From: Fischerella thermalis PCC 7521
GTDB lineage: Bacteria; Cyanobacteriota; Cyanobacteriia; Cyanobacteriales; Nostocaceae
Direction: 5' to 3'
Length of the DNA: 64,000 nucleotides
NCBI RefSeq assembly: GCF_000317225.1
Contig: NZ_AJLL01000005.1
Coordinates: forward strand, 62,001 to 126,000
Made by a program: the position numbers and the translations under genes. Shown in pieces: positions 8,254 through 16,816 of this stretch. Numbering within the stretch: the first letter of the stretch is position 1; the number at the start of each line of letters is the position of its first letter. A model generated the notes under the pieces. The model was not told where the DNA came from, searched no databases, and was given only the letters and a program-made list of their open reading frames with translations.

Positions 8254-9000
8254 AGAAACACGCTAGGTCGTAGCTAGCTGATTTTGCCATAAAAATGCAA
8301 CTAGTAGATATGGCTTCTATAAAGATATTGAGTAATGAATTATACTATTTTAAGTATTAGCTTTTTTACAGAAGCGATCGCTCTTTACGTACTTGATCAT
8401 TTAATTAGCAGTTATTAACAAAAAGTTAACTAATTTTTGCTCAAAGCTTAACCTGCAAATATATCATCCTTTAAGTCTGCGATTTTAAACTACAATAAGC
8501 CATTAAGTGTTATTAAACAAATTTTCCTCATTTGTTCTCTCTTTTTATTTATGCTCTTTAAGAAGAACAGCTTTAGAGTGAAAAATTATCTATTTTCTAT
8601 TTTTTGTTTAGTTGGCAATAGATAATTTTGTTTGAATATGTAAGCAAAATATAATTATATATTCTGTTTGTTTTTGCAGAGCTAGTTTATTAAAAATAGA
8701 CACAATACATAGAAAAAGGGAGGAAATTTTATAACCATCTGATTTGCACGATTGCTGAGAAAGTATTTAATTGTGTCTGTGTCTTCTAATTTGAATAAGT
8801 AGTGATTTTTGCTTAGAAAATATTGATTAACTTGTAGACGAAAGATGCAAAGTACACAAACAATGGCTACTTCGCAAAGTGAGGAAATAGATACTATAAA
8901 TTGATTGTCAGCAACTCCCACTTTAACTTTTCCCATACCTCACTTTTATTTGAGAAATACGCAATTACTTGGTCATATTAAAGTTACGGATGCATTTACC
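8254..9000. other. Long leader upstream of the phosphodiesterase gene
   Basis: About 750 AT-rich bases without a credible gene. A minus-strand frame at 8682-8936 is low-quality and overlaps the leader. The stretch holds the candidate Pho box described separately. From that box to the ATG at 9001 is about 550 bases, so a long 5' untranslated region or an unseen closer promoter is implied. Confidence 0.4.
8412..8454 (+). promoter_or_regulatory. Candidate Pho box (PhoB/SphR-type direct repeats)
   Basis: TTAAC occurs at 8415-8419, 8426-8430 and 8448-8452, spacings of 11 and 22 bases. The missing middle unit (around 8437-8441) is degenerate. The last unit, CTTAACCT at 8447-8454, fits the cyanobacterial Pho-box consensus PyTTAAPyPy(T/A), in which 8-base repeats are separated by 3 bases. 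The site precedes a gene for phosphate-ester hydrolysis, which supports the assignment. The large distance to the start codon is the main weakness. Confidence 0.6.
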
Positions 9001-12000
9001 ATGACACAAGACACAATTCGCTTTGCCCAATTCAACGCTTCCTTAAACCGGGGTACGGAAGGGCGGCTAATTGAAGATTTATCTACGCCAGACAATTCTC
9101 AAGCCAAAGCCATTGCTGAGATCATTCAACGCACGAATCCAGATGTCATCAGTGTCCAAGAATTTGATTATTATGCAGATGACCCAACCAAAGCAGTTGA
9201 TTGGTTCCGGCAGAACTACCTAAAAGTCAGTCAAAATGGAGCAGATCCCGTTGACTATCCATACTTCTACATTGCTCCTTCCAATACAGGTATTAGTTCT
9301 GGCTATGACCTCAACAATGATGGCAAGATTGTAACCACACCAGGAGAAAGTGGATACGGGGACGATGCTTTTGGTTTCGGCAATTTTCCTGGACAGTTTG
9401 GAATGCTATTACTGTCCAAATATCCAATTGACACAGAGAATGTGCGTACTTTCCAGAATTTTCTGTGGAAGGATATGCCCGATTCTTTATTGTCAACGAT
9501 CACTCTCCCTAATTCTGATACTCCCTGGTATTCTCAACAAGAGCAAGAAGTTTTACGGCTATCTTCCAAAAGTCATTGGGATGTGCCAATCGAGGTGAAT
9601 GGGCAAATAATTCACGCTTTGGTGAGTCATCCTACACCTCCTGTATTCGATGGTGCAGAAGATCGTAATGGCAAGCGCAATCATGACGAGATTCGCTTTT
9701 GGTCAGACTATATCACTCCTAGAGCAGGCAATTATATCTATGATGACAACGGTAACTACGGTGGACTGACAGAACAAGCAGCCTTCGTAATTCTGGGCGA
9801 CCAAAACGCTGATCCTAATGATGGGGACAGTTACAACTATGCAATTCGGCAGATATTAGAAAATCCCCGTGTAAATACCAGTGTCACACCAAGTAGTGAG
9901 GGTGGTTCTGAACAAGCTCTTTTGGATGGTGGCAAGAACACCACTCATATCAGCGATCCAGCCTATGACACAGCAGATTTCAATGATAATAATCCAGGAA
10001 ATCTCCGCGTGGACTATGTTCTACCGTCTCAGAAATTAAAAATTCACTCCTCTCAAGTATTCTGGCCTACCACAAAAGATCCACTGTATCCACTGGTAGG
10101 CGATCGCCAGGATGTAACTACCACACCTTCTTCAGATCACAGTTTAGTATGGACAGATTTGACTATGAAACAACCCTCTTTAGTTGGATTTTCTTCCTTA
10201 CCTGCTGATACCTATGCCGAAGGCCCGCCATCTGGTCAAAATGATGGCAATGGCAAACCCATTTCTAGTAACGGGCGTACAGGGCCATTTCCAGGACAAC
10301 CTGTACAAGGTTTCAGCGGTGTGCAGTTTGCCGATTCAGATAGCTACTGGTTTTTGTCAGATAACGGCTTTGGTAGTCAGACCAATAGTGCTGATTATCT
10401 ACTGCGGATCTATAAAATCGATCCAGATTTTAAAACCGCAGACAATGGTAGTGGTGACGCCGAGTGGACTGACTACATCCAACTATCGGACCCTCACAAC
10501 CTAATTCCTTGGCAAATTGTCAACGAAACCACAACAGACCGCTTCTTGACAGGAACTGACTTCGACCCTGAATCTATTGTTCTGGGGAAAGACGGCACAA
10601 TTTGGATTGGTGAAGAATTTGGTCCCTATCTATTGCATTTTGACAGTAACGGCGTCCTCATAGATGCCCCTATTTCCACCCCAAATATTTTCCCGCTCAA
10701 TACCCTCAACGGCCAAGACCCTATCGTCATTGGTCATCGGGGTGGTACGCCTGGCATTCGTCCAGAACATACGATTGGTGATTTAGGCGGAGATTTGATT
10801 GCCTCTAACAACTTGGGTGCGGAATTGGGAGCAGATTTCCTAGAACCAGACCTAGTTGTCACCAAAGATGGAGTTTTAATCGTCCGTCACGAACCTGTAT
10901 TAGCAGCAGTAGAGACCGATGAGAACGGCAATATTGTTTACGACGAAAACGGCAAACCCGTTATCAGTGAAGCGACAACTAACGTCGCGAATTTTGCGAA
11001 GTTTGCTGATCGCCTGACTACCAAAGTTTTAGATGGAGACAGTATCACAGGCTGGTTTGCCGAAGACTTCACCCTGGCTGAAATTAAAGAACTGCGGGCA
11101 GTTGAGCGTATTCCAGATATCCGCCCTGAGAGTGCGAAGTATGATGGCTACTTCCAAATCCCCACACTGGAAGAATACATTAACTTCATCAAAGACTACG
11201 AAGCCGCAACAGGCGTAAAACTTGGTATCTATCCTGAAACCAAACACCCCACCTACTTTGCTAAGGAAGGTAAATTTTTAGATGGCACTCCCATCAATTA
11301 CAATACCTCACAAATTTTAATTGATACCCTAGTTGCCAACGATTTCATCGATCCTGACCGCATTTTCATTCAGTCCTTTGAAGTCTCCAATCTCAAAGAA
11401 CTCAAAAACGAAATCATGCCCAATGCTGGGGTGGATATTCCCTTGGTGCAGTTAATAGATAGTAGCGGCGCTCCCTACGATTATGTGTATGAGGGAATTG
11501 ATAAAACCTACGCCGACCTAATTACTCCCGAAGGATTGACAGAAATTGCCAGCTATGCTAAAGGAATCGGCCCCAGCAAAAGGCTGATTGTACCAGCAAA
11601 GACCGTCGATGAGAATGGTGACGGTCAACCAGACGACATCAACGGCGATGGTCAAATCAGTGATGCAGATCGCTACCTACAGGAACCAACTACCCTAGTG
11701 TACGATGCTCACCAAGCAGGCTTGTTGGTGCATCCCTACACTTTCCGCAGTGATAAATTTTACCTTTCACCCGACTATAAGGGCAACCCAGAACTAGAGT
11801 ACGAGCAGTTTATCCGCTTAGGAGTAGACGGCTACTTCAGCGATTTTGTCGATGATGGGATAGCAGCAAGAGACAAAATCACCGCCGATGATGTTGCTTC
11901 TCCCCAAAACCCAGGAGTAGAAGAAGACGAAGCGATCGCGAATCTGGCTAGATCCCGTGGTTTTGAAGCCATGAGTTACAGCCCAGATCGCCAAACCCTC

Positions 12001-13077
12001 TACCCGATACTAGAAGGATATGTTGCTGGTGATCCTACCGACTCCCGACGTGTTTATGAATTTGACGTTGCGACAAAATCCTTTAGGGATGATTTAGTTG
12101 GTTACTATCAAGTAGATGATCCAAGCCATGCGATCGGCGATGCTACCCCAATCAACGACACCGAATTCTTGATCATCGAACGAGATGAAAAATCGGGAGC
12201 AGAAGCAGAATTCAAAAAAGTCTTCAAAGTCGATATTTCCCGAACCAATGAACAAGGCTATCTCTACAAAGAGGAAGTCATTGATTTACTCAACATTGCC
12301 GATCCTAACGACCTCAATGGCGATGGTAGTAACACCTTTACTTTCCCCTTCCTCACCATTGAAGATATCCTGATTCTGGATGAAAATACTGTCTTGCTTG
12401 CCAACGACAACAACTATCCATTCAACGCCATCCGCAATCCTTCAGAACCAGATAACAATGAATTTATCAAGGTTGAATTGTCCACTCCCCTCAACCTCGA
12501 TTCTCGGCTAGGAACACCTAAGTCAATCATCTACGGTACATCAGAAGATGATTATTTCGATGATTATCTCTACGATCCCTATTGCGATAATGCTGATCTT
12601 TATCCAGACTTATTCTTTGGAGATAATCAAATCCTCTTTACCGGAGATGGTGATGACATCGTTGATGTCAGTGGATTTGGTAGAGGCAACCAAATTAATA
12701 CTGGTAACGGTGATGACATCGTATTAGCTGGTACAAAAAATAGCATAAACGCTGGTTCCGGTAACGATGAGTTATATCTTGGTATCGGCGGAGGCGAAAA
12801 CATCGTGACTGGCGCTAAAGGAGCCGATCAGTTTTGGATTGTTACCGATGAAACAGACTTGCCAGCAAAGCCGAATATAATCACGGACTTCAACAGTGGA
12901 GAAGAAGATGTGATTGGCTTTGCTAACGTCAGTTTTGACTATGACTCTCTCGGTAGCGATTGGACAACTCGCCAAGAAGGTGATAACACCATCGTGGGTG
13001 TTTATGGACAAGATGTGGCTGTGTTACTGGGAATTCAAGCTAATAATCTGACTCAGGCAAACTTTGCTTTTGCTTAA
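9001..13077 (+). CDS. Giant secreted phosphodiesterase: EEP + phytase-like + nested GDPD + RTX-like tail
   Basis: 1358 residues from ATG 9001; a TTG 32 codons upstream is less likely. Residues about 4-390 are an endonuclease/exonuclease/phosphatase domain: RFAQFNASLNRG, NPDVISVQEFDYY, ILGDQNADPND and SSDHSLVW carry its metal and catalytic motifs. Residues 393-567 and about 977-1175 look like two halves of the esterase-like phytase domain (ADTYAEGPPSG; FEAMSYSPDRQTLYPILEG). Between them lies a glycerophosphodiester phosphodiesterase domain (about 575-945) with IGHRGGTPGIRPEHT, FLEPDLVVTKDG and VRHEP. Ca-binding loops of DxNGDGxxxD type occur near residue 870, and four degenerate RTX-like repeats (TGDGDDIVDV, TGNGDDIVLA) near 1215-1290. 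There is no N-terminal signal peptide, which fits type I export by the downstream ABC/HlyD pair. Inferred role: extracellular scavenging of phosphate from nucleic acids and phosphodiesters. Confidence 0.8.
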   Translation: MTQDTIRFAQFNASLNRGTEGRLIEDLSTPDNSQAKAIAEIIQRTNPDVISVQEFDYYADDPTKAVDWFRQNYLKVSQNGADPVDYPYFYIAPSNTGISSGYDLNNDGKIVTTPGESGYGDDAFGFGNFPGQFGMLLLSKYPIDTENVRTFQNFLWKDMPDSLLSTITLPNSDTPWYSQQEQEVLRLSSKSHWDVPIEVNGQIIHALVSHPTPPVFDGAEDRNGKRNHDEIRFWSDYITPRAGNYIYDDNGNYGGLTEQAAFVILGDQNADPNDGDSYNYAIRQILENPRVNTSVTPSSEGGSEQALLDGGKNTTHISDPAYDTADFNDNNPGNLRVDYVLPSQKLKIHSSQVFWPTTKDPLYPLVGDRQDVTTTPSSDHSLVWTDLTMKQPSLVGFSSLPADTYAEGPPSGQNDGNGKPISSNGRTGPFPGQPVQGFSGVQFADSDSYWFLSDNGFGSQTNSADYLLRIYKIDPDFKTADNGSGDAEWTDYIQLSDPHNLIPWQIVNETTTDRFLTGTDFDPESIVLGKDGTIWIGEEFGPYLLHFDSNGVLIDAPISTPNIFPLNTLNGQDPIVIGHRGGTPGIRPEHTIGDLGGDLIASNNLGAELGADFLEPDLVVTKDGVLIVRHEPVLAAVETDENGNIVYDENGKPVISEATTNVANFAKFADRLTTKVLDGDSITGWFAEDFTLAEIKELRAVERIPDIRPESAKYDGYFQIPTLEEYINFIKDYEAATGVKLGIYPETKHPTYFAKEGKFLDGTPINYNTSQILIDTLVANDFIDPDRIFIQSFEVSNLKELKNEIMPNAGVDIPLVQLIDSSGAPYDYVYEGIDKTYADLITPEGLTEIASYAKGIGPSKRLIVPAKTVDENGDGQPDDINGDGQISDADRYLQEPTTLVYDAHQAGLLVHPYTFRSDKFYLSPDYKGNPELEYEQFIRLGVDGYFSDFVDDGIAARDKITADDVASPQNPGVEEDEAIANLARSRGFEAMSYSPDRQTLYPILEGYVAGDPTDSRRVYEFDVATKSFRDDLVGYYQVDDPSHAIGDATPINDTEFLIIERDEKSGAEAEFKKVFKVDISRTNEQGYLYKEEVIDLLNIADPNDLNGDGSNTFTFPFLTIEDILILDENTVLLANDNNYPFNAIRNPSEPDNNEFIKVELSTPLNLDSRLGTPKSIIYGTSEDDYFDDYLYDPYCDNADLYPDLFFGDNQILFTGDGDDIVDVSGFGRGNQINTGNGDDIVLAGTKNSINAGSGNDELYLGIGGGENIVTGAKGADQFWIVTDETDLPAKPNIITDFNSGEEDVIGFANVSFDYDSLGSDWTTRQEGDNTIVGVYGQDVAVLLGIQANNLTQANFAFA

Positions 13078-13126
13078 GAAGAGGGAATAGGGGGACAAGG
13101 AAGCAATTTCTCCCCCCACTCCACCC

Positions 13127-13156
13127 TAAGGGAAGCCGCTTGAGCGCGTCTACACA
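13127..13156. repeat. GGGAAGCC...GCGTCTACAC repeat element
   Basis: The intergenic sequence shares GGGAAGCC and GCGTCTACAC, a few bases apart, with an in-frame copy inside the homoserine dehydrogenase gene (about 42020-42047). It appears to be a dispersed short repeat. Confidence 0.45.
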
Positions 13157-13183
13157 CTCCACCCAATCCCCAATCCCTTAATA

Positions 13184-13939
13184 ATGAGCGTAATTCTACA
13201 AGTTCGCGAACAAAAAGTTACGGCTGAAGAAATTGTGCCTTTGCTGGCAAACTACCAGTTATTGCCACAACTGTTGCGAGAAATGATCATAGATCAGGCG
13301 ATCGCACCGTTTGGTTGCACACCAGAAGAAGCAGAAAAAGCCTGTCAAGCATTTTACTTACAGCAAAGCTTAAAAACAGACGCTGAACGTCAAGCTTGGT
13401 TACGCCGTCGTGGTATGACTCCTGAACAAGTCCGCAAATTAGTAACACGAGCATTACGGCTAGAAAAGTTTAAGCAAGCTACTTGGGAAACTCAGATCGA
13501 TGCTTACTTCGAGAAGCGTAAACCCCAACTTGATCGGGTAATTTATTCTGTTATTCGTACCAAAGATAGTGGTATTGCCCAAGAACTTTACTTCCGTTTG
13601 CAAGCAGGGGAGCAATCTTTTGCGGAACTTGCTCCCAAATATTCTACAGGGCAAGAAGCCCGCACTAAAGGTATTGTTGGGCCAGTAGAACTAGGTAAAC
13701 TGCACCCCTCCTTGGCAAAATTGCTAAGTGTCACCCAGCCAGGACAGCTTTTACCACCCACACCTATAGACCAGTGGTTTGTCATCCTCAGGTTGGAAAA
13801 GATACTTTTTGCTGAGTTAAATGATGTCACTCGTTGGCAGTTGCGCCATGAATTGTTTCTCAAGTGGTTGGGACAACAAGTTGCAGAATTAAACCCGATG
13901 AATGACTGTCAAGAGGATGGAAATTTACTGCCAATGTAA
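13184..13939 (+). CDS. Parvulin/SurA-type peptidyl-prolyl isomerase
   Basis: 251 residues. The N-terminal half is helical (SurA-N-like; VTAEEIVPLLANYQLLPQLL). Residues about 115-215 hold a parvulin domain: VIYSVIRTKDSGIAQELYFR, FAELAPKYSTG, GIVGPVELGKLHPSL and WFVILRLEKI. It lies directly upstream of the type I exporter genes, and this isomerase-exporter-adaptor order suggests a helper in folding or presenting secreted RTX-like proteins. No signal peptide is evident, so it may act in the cytoplasm or at the exporter. Family is firm; the export role is inferred from context. Confidence 0.8.
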   Translation: MSVILQVREQKVTAEEIVPLLANYQLLPQLLREMIIDQAIAPFGCTPEEAEKACQAFYLQQSLKTDAERQAWLRRRGMTPEQVRKLVTRALRLEKFKQATWETQIDAYFEKRKPQLDRVIYSVIRTKDSGIAQELYFRLQAGEQSFAELAPKYSTGQEARTKGIVGPVELGKLHPSLAKLLSVTQPGQLLPPTPIDQWFVILRLEKILFAELNDVTRWQLRHELFLKWLGQQVAELNPMNDCQEDGNLLPM

Positions 13940-13975
13940 TTCAGTGATGAAAAAGTCTTTTTTTGGAAATCGACC

Positions 13976-14011
13976 ACCGATGCACACCGATGCACACAGA
14001 TAGACACAGAT
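13976..14011. repeat. CACCGATGCACAC/CACAGATAGA dispersed repeat
   Basis: Units CACCGATGCACACCGATGCA and CACAGATAGACACAGATAG lie just before the exporter gene. Similar units occur at 33339-33366 and 33421-33452. Confidence 0.5.
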
Positions 14012-14084
14012 AGATTTTTCGTTGGTGGGTGATTGGTGATTGTAATTCATTGTTGTTCGCATTTTGATAATTGCTCCTCGCTTT

Positions 14085-16709
14085 ATGACCCAAACTCCCA
14101 GTGCAATCGAAACCTTTTTATTAGGTATCCCACCCTTTGAAAAGTTATCTCTTGTCAAATTGCAGCAATTATGCAAGAGATTGGAAGTGCGGCGTTATAG
14201 GATGGGACAAGCTATCCTACCACTGCAAGAGCTACCACCTGATGTAGCAATCATCTATACAGGACAGGCGAGACTGATCGGCCATGATCCCCAAAGCAAT
14301 ATACCCGTGACATTGCAACGATTACAACCGGGAGAAATTGTAGGGTGGAAAAGCTTGTTACGGGGTGTTCCCTGTGAAAAAGTCATGGCTTGTGATGAGG
14401 AAACTCTCTGTCTTGTGCTTCCACATCAGGAATTCTTGACTTTGCTAGCAGAAGAACCAGCGCTAAAAGCTTATTTCATGGAGTCAACTGTTGTCAATAG
14501 TAAAGACTCAAAAGTTACTCCCCCTACTACCTCACCTCCCCATCGCCCCACCAAAAAATACCCCCACATCCGCGAATCTTCCCGCAATGCTACCCTAGCC
14601 TGTTTACAGATGGTGAGTCAGTATTTCGGGATGCCATTTCGCCGGGAGGTTATTCGCAAAGCGATCGCCAATAATCAAAAAGATTCAACTAAACCAGCTT
14701 CTCTGCAATTGTGTGGAGCAATTGCTGATTTCATGGGATTGAAGGCGCAATTGGTGAGTGTCCCAGCTAAGGCGATGAATCGTTTACCGACACCAGCTTT
14801 GATTCACTGGCAAGATAGCATGGCGGTGATCTATGAAACGAGCGATGCAAAAGTGGTGTTGGGTGTACCAGAAGGCGGTATTGTTCGTCAAAAAATGGCT
14901 GAGTTCCTCAAAAACTGGGGTGAACAAGGGCAGGTTCTTTTACTCACAAAGACCGCAGCGACGCCGCAACAAAAATTCGGGTTGAGTTGGTTTTTACCTT
15001 CGCTTAACCGTCACCGCACAGTTTTATTGGAGGTTCTGGTAGCTTCGTTTTTTGTGCAGTTGTTTGGACTTGCCAACCCGTTGATGATTCAAGTGATCAT
15101 CGATAAGGTTTTGGTGCAAAACAGTATCGACACTTTGCAAGTGTTGGGTATATTTTTACTGTTAGCAGCGATTTTTGAGGCAGTTCTCGGTACTTTGCGG
15201 ACTTACTTATTTGCAGAAGCTACCAATAGAATTGACTTAGCCTTGGGTTCAGAAATTATTGATCACTTGTTGCGTTTACCTCTGCGTTACTTTGATCGCC
15301 ATCCGGTGGGAGAATTAGCAACTAGGGTAAATGAATTAGAAAACATCCGCTCCTTTCTCACGGGAACAGCTTTGACTGTGGTGTTAGATTCTGTCTTTTC
15401 GGTGATCTACATCATTGTCATGTTTATCTATAGCTGGGTGTTGACACTGGTATCTTTATCTACTATTCCTTTGTTTGCCCTGCTTAGCTTCATAGCAGCA
15501 CCAATAGTTAGGCGACAACTGCGGGAAAAAGCCGAACGCAATGCCGAAACCCAATCTTATTTAGTAGAAGTTCTTTCTGGTATTCAGACTGTTAAAGCCC
15601 AAAATATAGAGTTACGTACCCGTTGGCAATGGCAAGAACACTATGCCCGCTATGTTTCATCTGGCTTTAAAACTGTAGTGACTTCTACTGCTGCTGGTTC
15701 GGCAAGTAATTTTCTCAATCAACTTTCTGGGTTACTGGTGCTGTGGGTCGGTGCATACTTAGTACTCAAGGGCGAACTCTCACTAGGTCAATTAATTGCT
15801 TTCCGTATTATTGCGGGGTATGTTACTAGTCCATTGTTGCGTTTACTACAATTATGGCAAAATTTCCAACAAACAGCCTTGTCTTTGGAACGTCTGAGTG
15901 ATATTGTCGATACGCCCCAGGAAGTCACACAAGCCGACCAAGATAATATTCCCATGCCCCTCATTCAGGGCGCTGTTACCTACGAAAACGTCTCTTTCCG
16001 GTTTTCCACAAGCGGTTCACTGCAATTAGACAATATTAATTTAGCGTTTCCGGCTCAAAGGGTGGTAGGAATCGTCGGGATGAGTGGTTCTGGTAAAAGT
16101 ACGTTGATGAAATTGCTACCGCGTCTGTATGAACCAAACGCAGGTCGAATTCTCATCGATGGTTACGACATTAGTAAAGTCGAATTGTATTCACTGCGAT
16201 CGCAAATTGGCATTATCCCCCAAGACACGTTGTTATTTGACGGCACAGTTCTAGAAAATATTGCCCTTACTAACCCTGATGCTACCAGCGAAGAAGTGAT
16301 CACTGCTGCTAAACTTGCAGTCGCCCACGACTTCATCATGAACTTACCCAACGGTTACAAAACACGCGTTGGTGAACGCGGTTCCGCACTGTCGGGAGGA
16401 CAAAGACAACGGATCGCGATCGCCCGTACTATTCTGCAAAATCCCCAATTATTAATTTTGGACGAAGCCACTAGCGCCCTCGACTACGACACCGAACGGC
16501 AAGTATGTACTAACTTAATCCAAGCTTTCCGAGGACGAACTATGTTCATCATCACCCACCGCCTCAGCACAATTCAACAAGCAGATGAAATTGTACTCAT
16601 GCACCAAGGCAAAGTAGCAGAACGCGGTACCCATACTCAACTTATGCACAAACGCGGTCTTTACTACCACCTGTATCAACAACAGGATGGGTTAGTAGTT
16701 AGTAGTTAG
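14085..16709 (+). CDS. Type I secretion ABC exporter with cNMP-like and degenerate C39 domains
   Basis: 874 residues from ATG 14085; a TTG at 14064 is less likely. Order: cyclic-nucleotide-binding-like domain (about 10-130), a short Pro-rich linker made of CCTCCCCA-type repeat (PPTTSPPHRP), a C39-peptidase-like domain (about 155-290), a six-helix exporter domain (about 305-590) and an ABC ATPase (about 640-870: Walker A GMSGSGKST, signature LSGGQRQRIAIAR, Walker B LLILDEATSALD). The C39 domain lacks its catalytic pair: the Cys of [DE]CG..CL aligns with Ala in RNATLACLQM and the His with Met in IHWQDSMAVIYE. That resembles the inactive C39-like domain of HlyB, which binds unprocessed RTX substrates. 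The natural substrate here is probably the upstream RTX-like phosphodiesterase. Confidence 0.88.
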   Translation: MTQTPSAIETFLLGIPPFEKLSLVKLQQLCKRLEVRRYRMGQAILPLQELPPDVAIIYTGQARLIGHDPQSNIPVTLQRLQPGEIVGWKSLLRGVPCEKVMACDEETLCLVLPHQEFLTLLAEEPALKAYFMESTVVNSKDSKVTPPTTSPPHRPTKKYPHIRESSRNATLACLQMVSQYFGMPFRREVIRKAIANNQKDSTKPASLQLCGAIADFMGLKAQLVSVPAKAMNRLPTPALIHWQDSMAVIYETSDAKVVLGVPEGGIVRQKMAEFLKNWGEQGQVLLLTKTAATPQQKFGLSWFLPSLNRHRTVLLEVLVASFFVQLFGLANPLMIQVIIDKVLVQNSIDTLQVLGIFLLLAAIFEAVLGTLRTYLFAEATNRIDLALGSEIIDHLLRLPLRYFDRHPVGELATRVNELENIRSFLTGTALTVVLDSVFSVIYIIVMFIYSWVLTLVSLSTIPLFALLSFIAAPIVRRQLREKAERNAETQSYLVEVLSGIQTVKAQNIELRTRWQWQEHYARYVSSGFKTVVTSTAAGSASNFLNQLSGLLVLWVGAYLVLKGELSLGQLIAFRIIAGYVTSPLLRLLQLWQNFQQTALSLERLSDIVDTPQEVTQADQDNIPMPLIQGAVTYENVSFRFSTSGSLQLDNINLAFPAQRVVGIVGMSGSGKSTLMKLLPRLYEPNAGRILIDGYDISKVELYSLRSQIGIIPQDTLLFDGTVLENIALTNPDATSEEVITAAKLAVAHDFIMNLPNGYKTRVGERGSALSGGQRQRIAIARTILQNPQLLILDEATSALDYDTERQVCTNLIQAFRGRTMFIITHRLSTIQQADEIVLMHQGKVAERGTHTQLMHKRGLYYHLYQQQDGLVVSS

Positions 16710-16812
16710 TTGTTGGTTATTGGTTGTTTGTTGTTGGTTGTTAGTGGTTAGTTGTTACTAGTTAGCAGTTAATTTATTATTGACTCCCCCCTCTCCCCAC
16801 ACTCCCCAACCT
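16703..16812. repeat. TTAGTTGTTGGTT-type repeat with C-rich tail
   Basis: GTTAGTAGTTAGTTGTTGGTTATT-like units fill the gap between the exporter and adaptor genes and end in CTCCCC units. They lie inside what is probably one operon. Confidence 0.6.
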
Positions 16813-16816
16813 CCCC

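Noticed and set aside
8682-8936. 84-codon minus-strand frame in the phosphodiesterase leader
   Set aside because: AT-rich, hydrophobic ends by chance, no ribosome site, overlaps the start region of the long gene.
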